A stretch of 6,893 bases of DNA from Candidatus Zixiibacteriota bacterium. Its GTDB lineage: Bacteria; Zixibacteria; MSB-5A5; GN15; FEB-12. Made by a program: the position numbers and the translations under genes. Under the pieces are notes generated by a model. The model was given only the letters and a program-made list of their open reading frames with translations, had not been told where the DNA came from and did not search any database. The stretch covers positions 1 to 6,893 of the forward strand of contig JAOZPL010000028.1 of assembly GCA_029932795.1 (NCBI GenBank), written 5' to 3'. The number at the start of each line of letters is the position of its first letter. The first letter of the stretch is position 1. Shown here one piece after another: positions 1 through 6,087 of the stretch.

Positions 1-44
1 CTTAAGACTGTTTCTTTCCCAGATAACGGGGTCGCGATGGACAT
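1..44 (-). CDS. Possible 5' end of a further minus-strand gene, cut by the window edge
   Basis: On the minus strand an ATG at 44-42 opens a frame that runs to the window edge without a stop and would encode MSIATPLSGKETVL. It lies 76 nt beyond the clpX stop and points the same way, so it could be the next gene of the tig-clpP-clpX cluster. In many bacteria lon follows clpX, but these 14 residues do not identify a family. No strong Shine-Dalgarno sequence precedes the ATG, only a weak TTGAG, and a TTG codon lies directly upstream in frame. With so few codons an open frame is expected by chance fairly often, so this is a tentative call. Confidence 0.25.
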   Translation of the reverse strand, partial: MSIATPLSGKETVL

Positions 45-120
45 CAACTCAATGGGATACAGTAAATTGCAATAATACAACTTTTTTTGCTGCTGTAATG
101 CGCTCCGAGATAAAATGTTA

Positions 121-1401
121 CTACCCTGCTTTTTTCTTTTCGGCGTGGGTGATCAGTTTGGGCGGTTTACCCTTGGTGAAGACTTCAGGAGTGATCACCA
201 CCTGCGAGATTTCGCTCTGTGAGGGAATGTCGTACATCACGTTTAACATTGCCCTCTCAAAGATGGACCGCAACGCCCGCGCACCGGTCTTCCGCTCACA
301 GGCTTTTTTAACGGCAGCCTTAAGAGCCGCAGGCTGAAAACGAAGTTTCACCCCTTCCATCTCCATCAGCTTGGTGTACTGCTTGACGAGAGCGTTTTTC
401 GGTTCGGTCAGGATATTCAGCATTGCCTTTTCATCCAGCGGTCTTAACGACGCCGTTACCGGGATCCGTCCGACCAGCTCCGGGATCAGACCGTACTCAA
501 TCAGATCGGGTGGTGTGACGTGATCAAAAATGTCCTCGCTGGCTTCACTGATGAGTTTCTTGTCTACTTCGAATCCGACCACTTTGTTCCCCAGACGGCG
601 GGCGATGGTTTTTTCCAGACCGTCAAACGCGCCGCCGCATATAAAGAGGATGTCGGACGTGTCGATCTGCACGAAAGCCTGTTCCGGATGTTTTCGACCT
701 CCCTTGGGCGGGATATTGGCGATAGTCCCTTCGAGAATCTTTAACAGACCCTGCTGCACACCCTCGCCGGAGACATCTCGGGTGATTGAGGGATTGCCGT
801 CTTTGCGGGATATCTTGTCTAGTTCGTCGATGTAGATAATACCCCGTTCCGTTTTACGGGCGTTGAAGTCCGAGGCCTGGAACAGGCGAACCAGGATATT
901 CTCAACATCCTCGCCAACATAGCCGGCCTCAGTTAGAACAGTAGCGTCGGCGAGCGTAAACGGAACCTTGAGAAACTTGGCCAGCGAACGGGCAATGAGC
1001 GTCTTGCCGGTGCCGGTTGGTCCCAGAAGAAGGATATTGGATTTTTCCAGCTCAACATCCTCGCTTTTCTGAGTAAAGTGTCCCCTGGTCTTGAGCCGAA
1101 GCTGGTGGTTGATTCGCTTGTAATGGTTGTACACCGCCACGGAAACGGTCACCTTAGCCTCTTCCTGACCAATCACGTACTGATCGAGGAAGTTCTTGAT
1201 ATCGGCAGGGCGTGGCAGGTCCCGAATCTGCTCAGCCGGTTCCTCGTCGTGGACAGCCTGCAGCAGGCCGGCACAGAGGTTTACACATTCGTTGCAGATA
1301 TGTGCTTCGTGGCCGGCAAACAGTCGTTTTACCTGCCCGTGCTCTTTACCGCAGAAAGAGCAGCGCTGTTGCAGGCGAGGTTCCTCTGGGTTGTTTGACA
1401 T
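121..1401 (-). CDS. clpX: ATP-dependent Clp protease ATP-binding subunit ClpX
   Basis: ClpX is a hexameric AAA+ unfoldase in the cytoplasm that recognises tagged proteins, unfolds them with ATP and threads them into ClpP. From the ATG at 1401 the protein has 426 residues, close to the family norm. In order it shows a C4 zinc-binding domain (Cys14, 17, 36, 39), Walker A GPTGTGKT (127-134), the pore-1 GYVG loop (160-163), Walker B IIYIDE (188-193), the pore-2 region RDVSGEGVQ (208-216), an RKH loop (236-238), the arginine-finger region ELVGR (308-312) and the sensor-2 GAR (373-375). The ClpP-docking loop, usually IGF, reads VGF (275-277). An in-frame TTG at 1410 would add three residues, but an AGG lies only 2 nt before it, so I prefer the ATG, which has a weak GAG 4 nt upstream. 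The gene follows clpP by 61 nt (52 if the TTG is used) on the same strand and is probably co-transcribed. Identity is certain; only the start is open. Confidence 0.97.
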   Translation of the reverse strand: MSNNPEEPRLQQRCSFCGKEHGQVKRLFAGHEAHICNECVNLCAGLLQAVHDEEPAEQIRDLPRPADIKNFLDQYVIGQEEAKVTVSVAVYNHYKRINHQLRLKTRGHFTQKSEDVELEKSNILLLGPTGTGKTLIARSLAKFLKVPFTLADATVLTEAGYVGEDVENILVRLFQASDFNARKTERGIIYIDELDKISRKDGNPSITRDVSGEGVQQGLLKILEGTIANIPPKGGRKHPEQAFVQIDTSDILFICGGAFDGLEKTIARRLGNKVVGFEVDKKLISEASEDIFDHVTPPDLIEYGLIPELVGRIPVTASLRPLDEKAMLNILTEPKNALVKQYTKLMEMEGVKLRFQPAALKAAVKKACERKTGARALRSIFERAMLNVMYDIPSQSEISQVVITPEVFTKGKPPKLITHAEKKKAG

Positions 1402-1462
1402 ATTACTCAAAACCTGTCATGGTCGTTCGAACGCGGGAGAATACGATAGATGTCTCTTCGCT

Positions 1463-2080
1463 CTATTTCTTTTCCTCGTGCTCGTACACCTTGTCTATCA
1501 GACCGTATGTCTTGGCCTCATTGGGAGACATGAAGAAATTGCGGTCCGTATCTTTCTCAATCGTCTCAAGCTTCTGTCCGGTGTGTTTAACCAGCAATTC
1601 GTTCAGTCGCTGTCTGGCCTTGGTGAATTCCTCGGTCATGATTATGAGGTCTGAAACTTGCCCCTGAGTGCCGGCGCTCGGCTGGTGGAGCATTATTCGG
1701 CTGTTGGGCAGGGCTGCCCGTTTGCCCGAGGTACCGGCTGACAACAGGAAGGCACCCATCGATGCCGCCATCCCCATGCAGGTAGTGGCGATGTCAGGCT
1801 TAATGAATTGCATCGTATCATATACCGCCAGGCCGGCGCTTACCGATCCGCCTGGAGAGTTGATATAAATGAAGATATCCTTCTCAGGGTCTTCGGCTTC
1901 CAGAAAGAGCAACTGGGCGATAACCAGATTGGCCACCTGATCATCGATCGGGGTTCCCATGAATATGATGCGGTCCTTCAGCAGACGGGAGAAGATGTCG
2001 TAGGCACGTTCTCCACGGCCTGTCTGCTCCACTACCATCGGAACCAGGTAATTGCCATAAACCTTGTCGTCCATGTTCAC
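1463..2080 (-). CDS. clpP: ATP-dependent Clp protease proteolytic subunit ClpP
   Basis: ClpP is the self-assembling serine peptidase whose two stacked heptameric rings degrade proteins delivered by ClpX or a similar ATPase. The 205-residue protein has the family length and hallmark segments: the N-terminal stretch VPMVVEQTGRGERAYDI, INSPGGS (73-79), the nucleophile motif GMAASMGAF with Ser107, and the MLHQPSAG motif with His132. The third triad position aligns to Asn181 in DTDRNFFMS, where E. coli (DTERDRF) and B. subtilis (DTDRDNF) have Asp; the codon is AAT rather than GAT. The chosen start is GTG at 2080, with GGAGG at 2090-2086 placed 5 nt upstream. An in-frame ATG at 2074 (two codons later) is an alternative 11 nt from the same GGAGG. 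The first residues are probably removed on maturation, as is usual in this family. It sits 43 nt after tig and before clpX, its expected ATPase partner. Confidence 0.97.
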   Translation of the reverse strand: MNMDDKVYGNYLVPMVVEQTGRGERAYDIFSRLLKDRIIFMGTPIDDQVANLVIAQLLFLEAEDPEKDIFIYINSPGGSVSAGLAVYDTMQFIKPDIATTCMGMAASMGAFLLSAGTSGKRAALPNSRIMLHQPSAGTQGQVSDLIIMTEEFTKARQRLNELLVKHTGQKLETIEKDTDRNFFMSPNEAKTYGLIDKVYEHEEKK

Positions 2081-2085
2081 CTTTG

Positions 2086-2090
2086 CCTCC
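2086..2090 (-). promoter_or_regulatory. Shine-Dalgarno sequence of clpP
   Basis: Read on the minus strand the sequence is GGAGG. It lies 5 nt before the GTG at 2080 and 11 nt before the ATG at 2074. The shorter spacing favours the GTG start, but both are workable and would differ by only two residues. Confidence 0.65.
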
Positions 2091-2123
2091 GGCGCTTCCG
2101 CGCCAACTTGGTTGCACTTCCGT

Positions 2124-3386
2124 TTACTGGGTCTTCAAAGGAACCATTTTTGAGTTGTCGATCAAGAAATCCAGGACCTTTTCCTCAAGGATTGATTCCC
2201 GGAGGTCAGCCACCTTGCCCGATTTCTGCAGGGCCTCTTTGGCCTCGACAGTTGTCATCTTATTGGAAGCTGCAAACCCATTTATCCAGTTTTCGGTATC
2301 ACTCGGTAAAACTTCAATCTTCTCTTGCTCAGCCAGTTTATGCCAGAGAATGTCCCAACGCATCGAGTTTATCCCGGCCTGGCGGTACTGACTCCGAACC
2401 TCTTCTTCATTCACATCCGGTGTCTGTTTCTTGATATTTTCTACTACTGAATCAAGGTATCTGTTCACCATCCCGTCAGGAATCGGTATCTGGTTTCTAT
2501 CACAGATCTGGCGAATTACCTCACGCCGGTGAATCCTGGCGAGGTTATTTTTTTTCTGCAACCCGATGTCTTTGCGGATTTTCAGGCGCAGTTCCAGAGC
2601 GGTTTCAGCCCGACCGGTCATCTTTGCGAAGCTGTCGTCAAACTCTGGCAGGTGTCGTTCCTTGACGGCTTTGACCTTACAGCGATACCTGATCTCAGCG
2701 CCGGCGAAATTCGCGTCGGGGTAGTCGTCACCGTACTTGACCTCGATCTCCTTTTCATCTCCGGCCTTCATGCCGGGGAGTTCTTCTTTGAATTCCCTCA
2801 CTGTCATTTTATTGTCGAGGTCGACTTCGGAGTTGGGGAAGGCATCCTGTGCCAACACATTTTTGGAATCAGTCAGTTTTTTCAGATCGACAAGCACCAC
2901 ATCGCCATCTCTGGCCGGGCGGTCGGCCGGACGTAATTCAGAGAGACTTTTGAGGTAGTGTGCAATAGCGTCTTCGACTTCTTCGTCAGTAGCCTCGGTT
3001 TCTATGGTCTCCAATTCCAGGTTGTCAAGGACAATGTCCTTGATCTCCGGAAGAACTTCCACCGTTGCCTTGTATCTTAAGCCGCCGTCGTCACTGAAAC
3101 TCAGGTCAGTGACAGTCGGATGAGTGGCGACACGAAGATTCTTCTCCTGAATGGCTTTAGGGTAAGTTTCCCGGATCAGGTTATCGATTACATCCGTTTT
3201 TACTTGGTCAGTATACTGTGATTTGATCATATTCAGCGGTGCTTTACCCTTCCGGAATCCCTTTATCGTCACAGTTCGCCGAATCTCGGCGAATCTCTTG
3301 TCCATCTCGGAGCGGACAGTTTCCGGTTCTATCTCAACACTGAGTTCTCTTTCCAACTCCTTGGTTTCTTTCAGTTCGATTTTCAC
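2124..3386 (-). CDS. tig: Trigger factor, ribosome-associated chaperone / peptidyl-prolyl isomerase
   Basis: Trigger factor docks at the ribosomal exit tunnel and shields nascent polypeptides; most members also carry an FKBP-type prolyl isomerase domain. The 420 residues match the family length (about 430). The N-terminal ribosome-binding domain carries the signature GFRKGKAP (43-50). A middle PPIase-type domain spans roughly 155-245, and an alpha-helical C-terminal chaperone domain spans about 246-420. The usual IPGF segment of the PPIase domain is replaced by VREF (about 196-199), so isomerase activity may be weak or absent; this is an inference. The start is GTG at 3386, giving MKIELKE, with AAGGA at 3400-3396 9 nt upstream. 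No upstream start was needed to complete the domain. It is the first protein gene of the cluster with clpP and clpX and lies downstream of a tRNA-Leu gene on the same strand. No convincing promoter was seen in the 173 nt between them. Confidence 0.97.
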   Translation of the reverse strand: MKIELKETKELERELSVEIEPETVRSEMDKRFAEIRRTVTIKGFRKGKAPLNMIKSQYTDQVKTDVIDNLIRETYPKAIQEKNLRVATHPTVTDLSFSDDGGLRYKATVEVLPEIKDIVLDNLELETIETEATDEEVEDAIAHYLKSLSELRPADRPARDGDVVLVDLKKLTDSKNVLAQDAFPNSEVDLDNKMTVREFKEELPGMKAGDEKEIEVKYGDDYPDANFAGAEIRYRCKVKAVKERHLPEFDDSFAKMTGRAETALELRLKIRKDIGLQKKNNLARIHRREVIRQICDRNQIPIPDGMVNRYLDSVVENIKKQTPDVNEEEVRSQYRQAGINSMRWDILWHKLAEQEKIEVLPSDTENWINGFAASNKMTTVEAKEALQKSGKVADLRESILEEKVLDFLIDNSKMVPLKTQ

Positions 3387-3507
3387 TCAGTCTTATCCTT
3401 AGCTTACAAACTTTGTTCAGGACCGTGTGGCTACCAGGGTGACAGAACATCGTCACAGCTATTCCCGGCAGCCCTCTACGCCTTCAGGAACGCAACATGT
3501 TTTGACT

Positions 3508-3556
3508 GCTGGCGCTGGGGGAATCTACTATCCCACAATGTTTATATCCAGCCAGC
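3508..3556. repeat. Bulged inverted repeat between tRNA-Leu and tig
   Basis: GCTGGC with a following TGG (3508-3518, interrupted by a 2-nt GC bulge) is complementary to CCAGCCAGC at 3548-3556. Inside it GGGA (3519-3522) can pair with TCCC (3531-3534). The structure lies only 3 nt beyond the discriminator base of the tRNA on the minus strand and upstream of tig. Neither side has a run of T residues, so it does not look like an intrinsic terminator. It could be a structured tRNA trailer or part of the tig leader, or it could be chance pairing. Confidence 0.35.
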
Positions 3557-3559
3557 TTA

Positions 3560-3641
3560 TGCGAAAGGGGGGATTCGAACCCCCATTCCTTGCGGAACTG
3601 GATCCTAAATCCAGCGCGTATACCATTTCCGCCACTTTCGC
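3560..3641 (-). tRNA. tRNA-Leu, anticodon UAG
   Basis: On the minus strand the sequence folds as a class II tRNA of 82 nt. It has an acceptor stem GCGAAAG / CTTTCGC and a D arm containing AAATGGTATACGC. The anticodon stem CTGGA / TCCAG encloses the loop TTTAGGA (anticodon TAG at 3607-3605, reading CUN leucine codons). A long variable arm TTCCGCAAGGAA follows, then a T arm GGGGG-TTCGAAT-CCCCC and discriminator A at 3560. The long variable arm and A73 fit leucine identity. No CCA is encoded, because the next bases on that strand are TAAG, so CCA must be added enzymatically. The gene lies 173 nt upstream of tig on the same strand and may share its transcript. Confidence 0.97.
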
Positions 3642-3751
3642 GGGTATAATACGGCATCAAGTTACACCAATAAAGACCCTTAAGCAATGGACTTTTGCAT
3701 GGATGTGTCAACTATATAGCCGCTGGTGCTGATTGGCGTTCAAGCCGCTTT

Positions 3752-3850
3752 GCGCTGCCATAACATATTGCTGTGCATAATAGTGCGGTGGGAGACCTGC
3801 CCCTGGAGATGTCCACCACCCCACCGCACTTAGATCGGTTCTGGCAGAGT
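3752..3850. repeat. Nested inverted repeat, possible small palindromic element or structured RNA
   Basis: Two inverted repeats lie one inside the other. The outer arms CTGCCATAAC (3755-3764) and GTTCTGGCAG (3838-3847) pair at 9 of 10 positions. The inner arms AGTGCGGTGGG (3782-3792) and CCCACCGCACT (3820-3830) pair perfectly over 11 bp. Within the inner loop a third short hairpin, TGGA (3804-3807) with TCCA (3812-3815), closes a GATG tetraloop. The element occupies the intergenic space between the GNAT gene and the tRNA-Leu gene, beginning about 80 nt beyond the GNAT stop. There is no T-run after the strong inner stem on either strand, so a simple intrinsic terminator is unlikely. No second copy occurs in this window. 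Confidence 0.6.
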
Positions 3851-3930
3851 TTCTAATTATGAAAGCAAATATTGGCTTGGTCAAAAGGGCGACTTCTTTG
3901 ATTGAGAGATGGATTGCTTTTGTCGGCACT

Positions 3931-4404
3931 TCACCCTGCCGGGAGATCGAGTTCCATGTATATCGCCCCGGCAATTGGATTATGCCGGTATGGCCTGATC
4001 TGCCTGAAACCAAAGGAGCGATACAGGGCAATCGCCTCTTTCATCCAGGGGACAGTATCCAGGCGCATATGAGTGTAGCCGATTTGCCTTGCGTGCTCGA
4101 TGATGACAGCGGTAAGTTTCCTGCCGATACCCTTCCCCCGAAACGCTGGTCGCACGTAAAGACGTTTCATCTCGCAGGTGGTCTTGTCGATCTTTCTAAG
4201 GGCGACACAGCCTGCTGTCTGCGATTTGGAGAGAGCCAACATCAGGCAGCCGTATGGTGGGGCGTAATCTCCCGGTAGCCTGCCAAGTTCCTCTTCGAAA
4301 CCTTGAAAGCACAGGTCAAACCCGAGCCAATCGGCGTATTCTTCAAAGAGCTGTCTGATTTCCTTGAGATGTGATCTCGTTTTAACTGCAACAAGATTCA
4401 CCAT
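3931..4404 (-). CDS. GNAT family N-acetyltransferase
   Basis: A member of the GCN5-related acetyltransferases, which transfer the acetyl group of acetyl-CoA to an amine. The 157 residues form a single GNAT domain. Motif A runs through CEMKRLYVRPAFRGKGIG (77-94), with the pyrophosphate-binding RGKGIG at 89-94. Motif B is LYRSFGF (127-133), and the chain ends with a typical strand, AIYMELDL. There is no signal peptide or membrane segment, so it should be cytoplasmic. The substrate cannot be read from the sequence; small molecules, peptides and protein N-termini are all used by relatives. The ATG at 4404 is chosen because the domain begins directly after it; the Shine-Dalgarno is weak (GAG in GCGAGATGTC). 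It stands alone, divergent from the phosphohexomutase gene across 338 nt. Confidence 0.9.
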   Translation of the reverse strand: MVNLVAVKTRSHLKEIRQLFEEYADWLGFDLCFQGFEEELGRLPGDYAPPYGCLMLALSKSQTAGCVALRKIDKTTCEMKRLYVRPAFRGKGIGRKLTAVIIEHARQIGYTHMRLDTVPWMKEAIALYRSFGFRQIRPYRHNPIAGAIYMELDLPAG

Positions 4405-4528
4405 GACATCTCGCTTGGAACATGGGCAGACAACGCATGACCGTGGCTAATGCAATATTATCGTGACGCATGCCGCCTGAACACCCGACGAACTGCTTCC
4501 TAATAAACGCTATGGGTGGTGTTTTGTT

Positions 4529-4555
4529 TCAGTCTCTTTTGCCTTTGGAGACTGA
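4529..4555. repeat. Perfect 8-bp hairpin in the divergent intergenic region
   Basis: TCAGTCTC (4529-4536) and GAGACTGA (4548-4555) are exact inverted repeats separated by 11 nt. No T-run follows on the plus strand (ATTAATACG) and none on the minus strand, so it is not an ordinary terminator. It lies upstream of both candidate promoters of the phosphohexomutase gene and could be a regulator-binding palindrome or a chance structure. Confidence 0.4.
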
Positions 4556-4583
4556 TTAATACGCAGGGTTTCCCGTTCCGGGG

Positions 4584-4611
4584 TTGCCCTCCTAATCCGT
4601 TGAAATATAAC
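4584..4611 (+). promoter_or_regulatory. Candidate sigma70-type promoter, distal
   Basis: A -35-like TTGCCC (4584-4589, four of six consensus bases) and a -10-like TATAAC (4606-4611, five of six) are separated by 16 nt and point toward the phosphohexomutase gene. Transcription would start near 4618, giving a leader of about 125 nt. This is based on consensus matching only. Confidence 0.35.
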
Positions 4612-4633
4612 AGAATACATCAGCGTTTAAATC

Positions 4634-4662
4634 TTGACAGCAAAAGTTCTTGTTGCTTTAGA
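4634..4662 (+). promoter_or_regulatory. Candidate sigma70-type promoter, proximal
   Basis: A perfect -35 hexamer TTGACA (4634-4639) is followed after 17 nt by TTTAGA (4657-4662), a weak -10 with three of six consensus bases. The start point would be near 4669, about 74 nt before the phosphohexomutase ATG. The ideal -35 and spacing support it; the poor -10 is a caution. Confidence 0.4.
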
Positions 4663-4742
4663 ACCAGGCTGCCGTTAGGGTATTAAATGAATATCTTGCA
4701 GCGTCAAAGGCTGAACGCAGTCAGCGGGCAACGGGGTGAAAG

Positions 4743-6086
4743 ATGTTGAAAGACCCTTCCATCTTCAAGGCGTACGATGTCAGGGGTACGTATCCCGAGC
4801 AACTTGATGCAGAAGTGACCTACAAAATCGGTGCCGCTCTCGCACAGTTTCTGAAACCAAGATCAATTGCCGTCGGCCGCGATATGCGGTTGTCATCGGA
4901 TGAACTGTTTGAGAGTCTGGCCAGGGGTATAAACGACAATGGTGTGGACGTGATAGATCTGGGGCTGACCTCCACGGATGGTCTCTACTTCGCAGTTGGC
5001 AGGTACGGCTATGACGGCGGTGTGATGATAACCGCCAGCCACAACCCCAAAGAGTACAACGGTTTGAAAATGTGCCGACAGAACGCTGAGCCGCTGTCCG
5101 GACAGGAGGGGCTGAGACAGATACTGGAGATTATCGAGGGCGAGACCTTTCTTAACGGCTCGCCCACCAGAGGAATGATTATCCGTAAAGACGTCTCCGA
5201 TAAGTACGCCGAACACTGTCTTTCCTTTATTGATCCCGACAAGGTAAAGCCGTATAACGTCGTCATCGATGCTGGTAATGGGATGGCTGGTGCTACCCTG
5301 CTTCCCATCCTGGAAAGACTGCCGCTCAACGTGACCCGGCTGTATTTCGAACTTGACGGTAACTTCCCCAATCATCCGGCCTCGCCAATCGAGCCTGAGA
5401 ATCTGGTTGACCTTCAGAAGAAAATAGGCGAAACAAATGCCGACTTCGGGGTGGCATTTGACGGTGACGCCGACCGTATTTTTCTGGTTGACCGGTTTGG
5501 CCGGCAACTTGGTGGTGATATGGTTACCGCTTTAGTGGCCAAGTCCCTTCTGGCCAAGCACCCCGGTGAAACGGTGCTCTATAATCTCATATGCTCAAAG
5601 GCGGTACCGGAATTGATCGAGAAAGCTGGCGGTATCCCACTCCGCACCAGGGTAGGACATGCTCTGATCAAACCGCTGATGAAAAAACACAACGCTATTT
5701 TCGGGGGGGAGCATTCCGGGCACTTCTATTTTCGCGATAACTGGTTTGCCGATTCCGGAATGATAGCTTTTCTGGTCTGCCTGGAATTGATTTCAGTCGA
5801 AAACCGCCCGTTGCACGAGATGGTCAGGGAGATCGATCCGTACTTCCGCTCCGGTGAGCTGAACAGCCGCGTAAAATCAATCCCGGATAAGATCGAAGAG
5901 GTCAGGCGGGCATACGCTGATGCGAAGCAGGATATGATGGATGGTCTGACGGTAGAGGATGACGATTTCTGGTTTAACCTCCGGCCGTCCAACACCGAAC
6001 CGCTGCTCCGGCTCAATGTGGAGGCAAAGAGTCAGAACCTGCTGGAGAATAAGGTTGCTGAATTACTGAAGATTATCAGGTCATAA
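4743..6086 (+). CDS. Phosphomannomutase/phosphoglucomutase (alpha-D-phosphohexomutase)
   Basis: These enzymes interconvert hexose 6-phosphates and 1-phosphates through a phosphoserine and a bisphosphorylated intermediate. They supply mannose-1-P or glucose-1-P for nucleotide sugars used in polysaccharides and LPS. The 447-residue protein has the four-domain layout. The YDVRG motif (11-15) is followed by the active-serine loop TASHNP (97-102, Ser99), the metal-binding DGDADR (240-245), the sugar-binding GEHSGH (322-327) and the phosphate-binding RPSNTEP (414-420). All catalytic elements are intact. The GEHSGH sugar-binding loop and the length fit the ManB/AlgC-type dual-specificity group better than phosphoglucosamine mutase, but substrate preference is inferred. 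The ATG at 4743 has GGGGTGA just upstream with about 4 nt spacing. The next gene begins one base after its stop, so the two are almost certainly co-transcribed. Confidence 0.94.
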   Translation: MLKDPSIFKAYDVRGTYPEQLDAEVTYKIGAALAQFLKPRSIAVGRDMRLSSDELFESLARGINDNGVDVIDLGLTSTDGLYFAVGRYGYDGGVMITASHNPKEYNGLKMCRQNAEPLSGQEGLRQILEIIEGETFLNGSPTRGMIIRKDVSDKYAEHCLSFIDPDKVKPYNVVIDAGNGMAGATLLPILERLPLNVTRLYFELDGNFPNHPASPIEPENLVDLQKKIGETNADFGVAFDGDADRIFLVDRFGRQLGGDMVTALVAKSLLAKHPGETVLYNLICSKAVPELIEKAGGIPLRTRVGHALIKPLMKKHNAIFGGEHSGHFYFRDNWFADSGMIAFLVCLELISVENRPLHEMVREIDPYFRSGELNSRVKSIPDKIEEVRRAYADAKQDMMDGLTVEDDDFWFNLRPSNTEPLLRLNVEAKSQNLLENKVAELLKIIRS

Positions 6087-6087
6087 C

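Larger units (their letters stand above)
4405..4742. other. Intergenic region between divergent GNAT and phosphohexomutase genes
   Basis: This 338-nt stretch has stops in all useful frames and no recognisable gene. It contains an 8-bp hairpin near 4529-4555, two candidate plus-strand promoters (4584-4611 and 4634-4662) and a 20-codon open frame that overlaps the start of the downstream gene. On the minus strand a GATAAT sits upstream of the GNAT gene, but no matching -35 element was found. Confidence 0.6.

Noticed and set aside
1808..2434. Plus-strand 208-codon open frame crossing clpP and tig
   Set aside because: It runs antisense across two certain genes and their intergenic gap, with a translation that matches nothing recognisable.
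3439..3456. GTGAC / GTCAC inverted repeat in the tig leader
   Set aside because: Only 5-bp arms with an 8-nt spacer. It does not match the CIRCE heat-shock operator or another operator I recognise, and could easily be chance.
3502..3531. Plus-strand TTGACT-N18-TACTAT as a promoter antisense to the tRNA
   Set aside because: The spacing is 18 nt and the -10 is poor (four of six). It would transcribe only the antisense of the tRNA, with no gene downstream on that strand.
3683..3711. TTGACA on the minus strand upstream of tRNA-Leu as its promoter
   Set aside because: The -35 hexamer (3711-3706) is perfect, but the sequence 17 nt later is ATTGCT and nearby shifts are no better, so no acceptable -10 is present. 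The TATTAT at 3651-3646 is too close to the mature 5' end of the tRNA to serve as its -10.
3708..4031. Minus-strand 107-codon open frame covering the nested inverted repeat and the end of the GNAT gene
   Set aside because: It overlaps the GNAT 3' end in another frame and runs through the palindromic element; the translation has low-complexity, non-protein-like character. It is more likely a by-product of the repeat.
3859..4278. Plus-strand 139-codon open frame opposite the GNAT gene
   Set aside because: It is antisense to a clear GNAT domain, its translation resembles no family, and its span simply mirrors the coding bias of the minus-strand gene.
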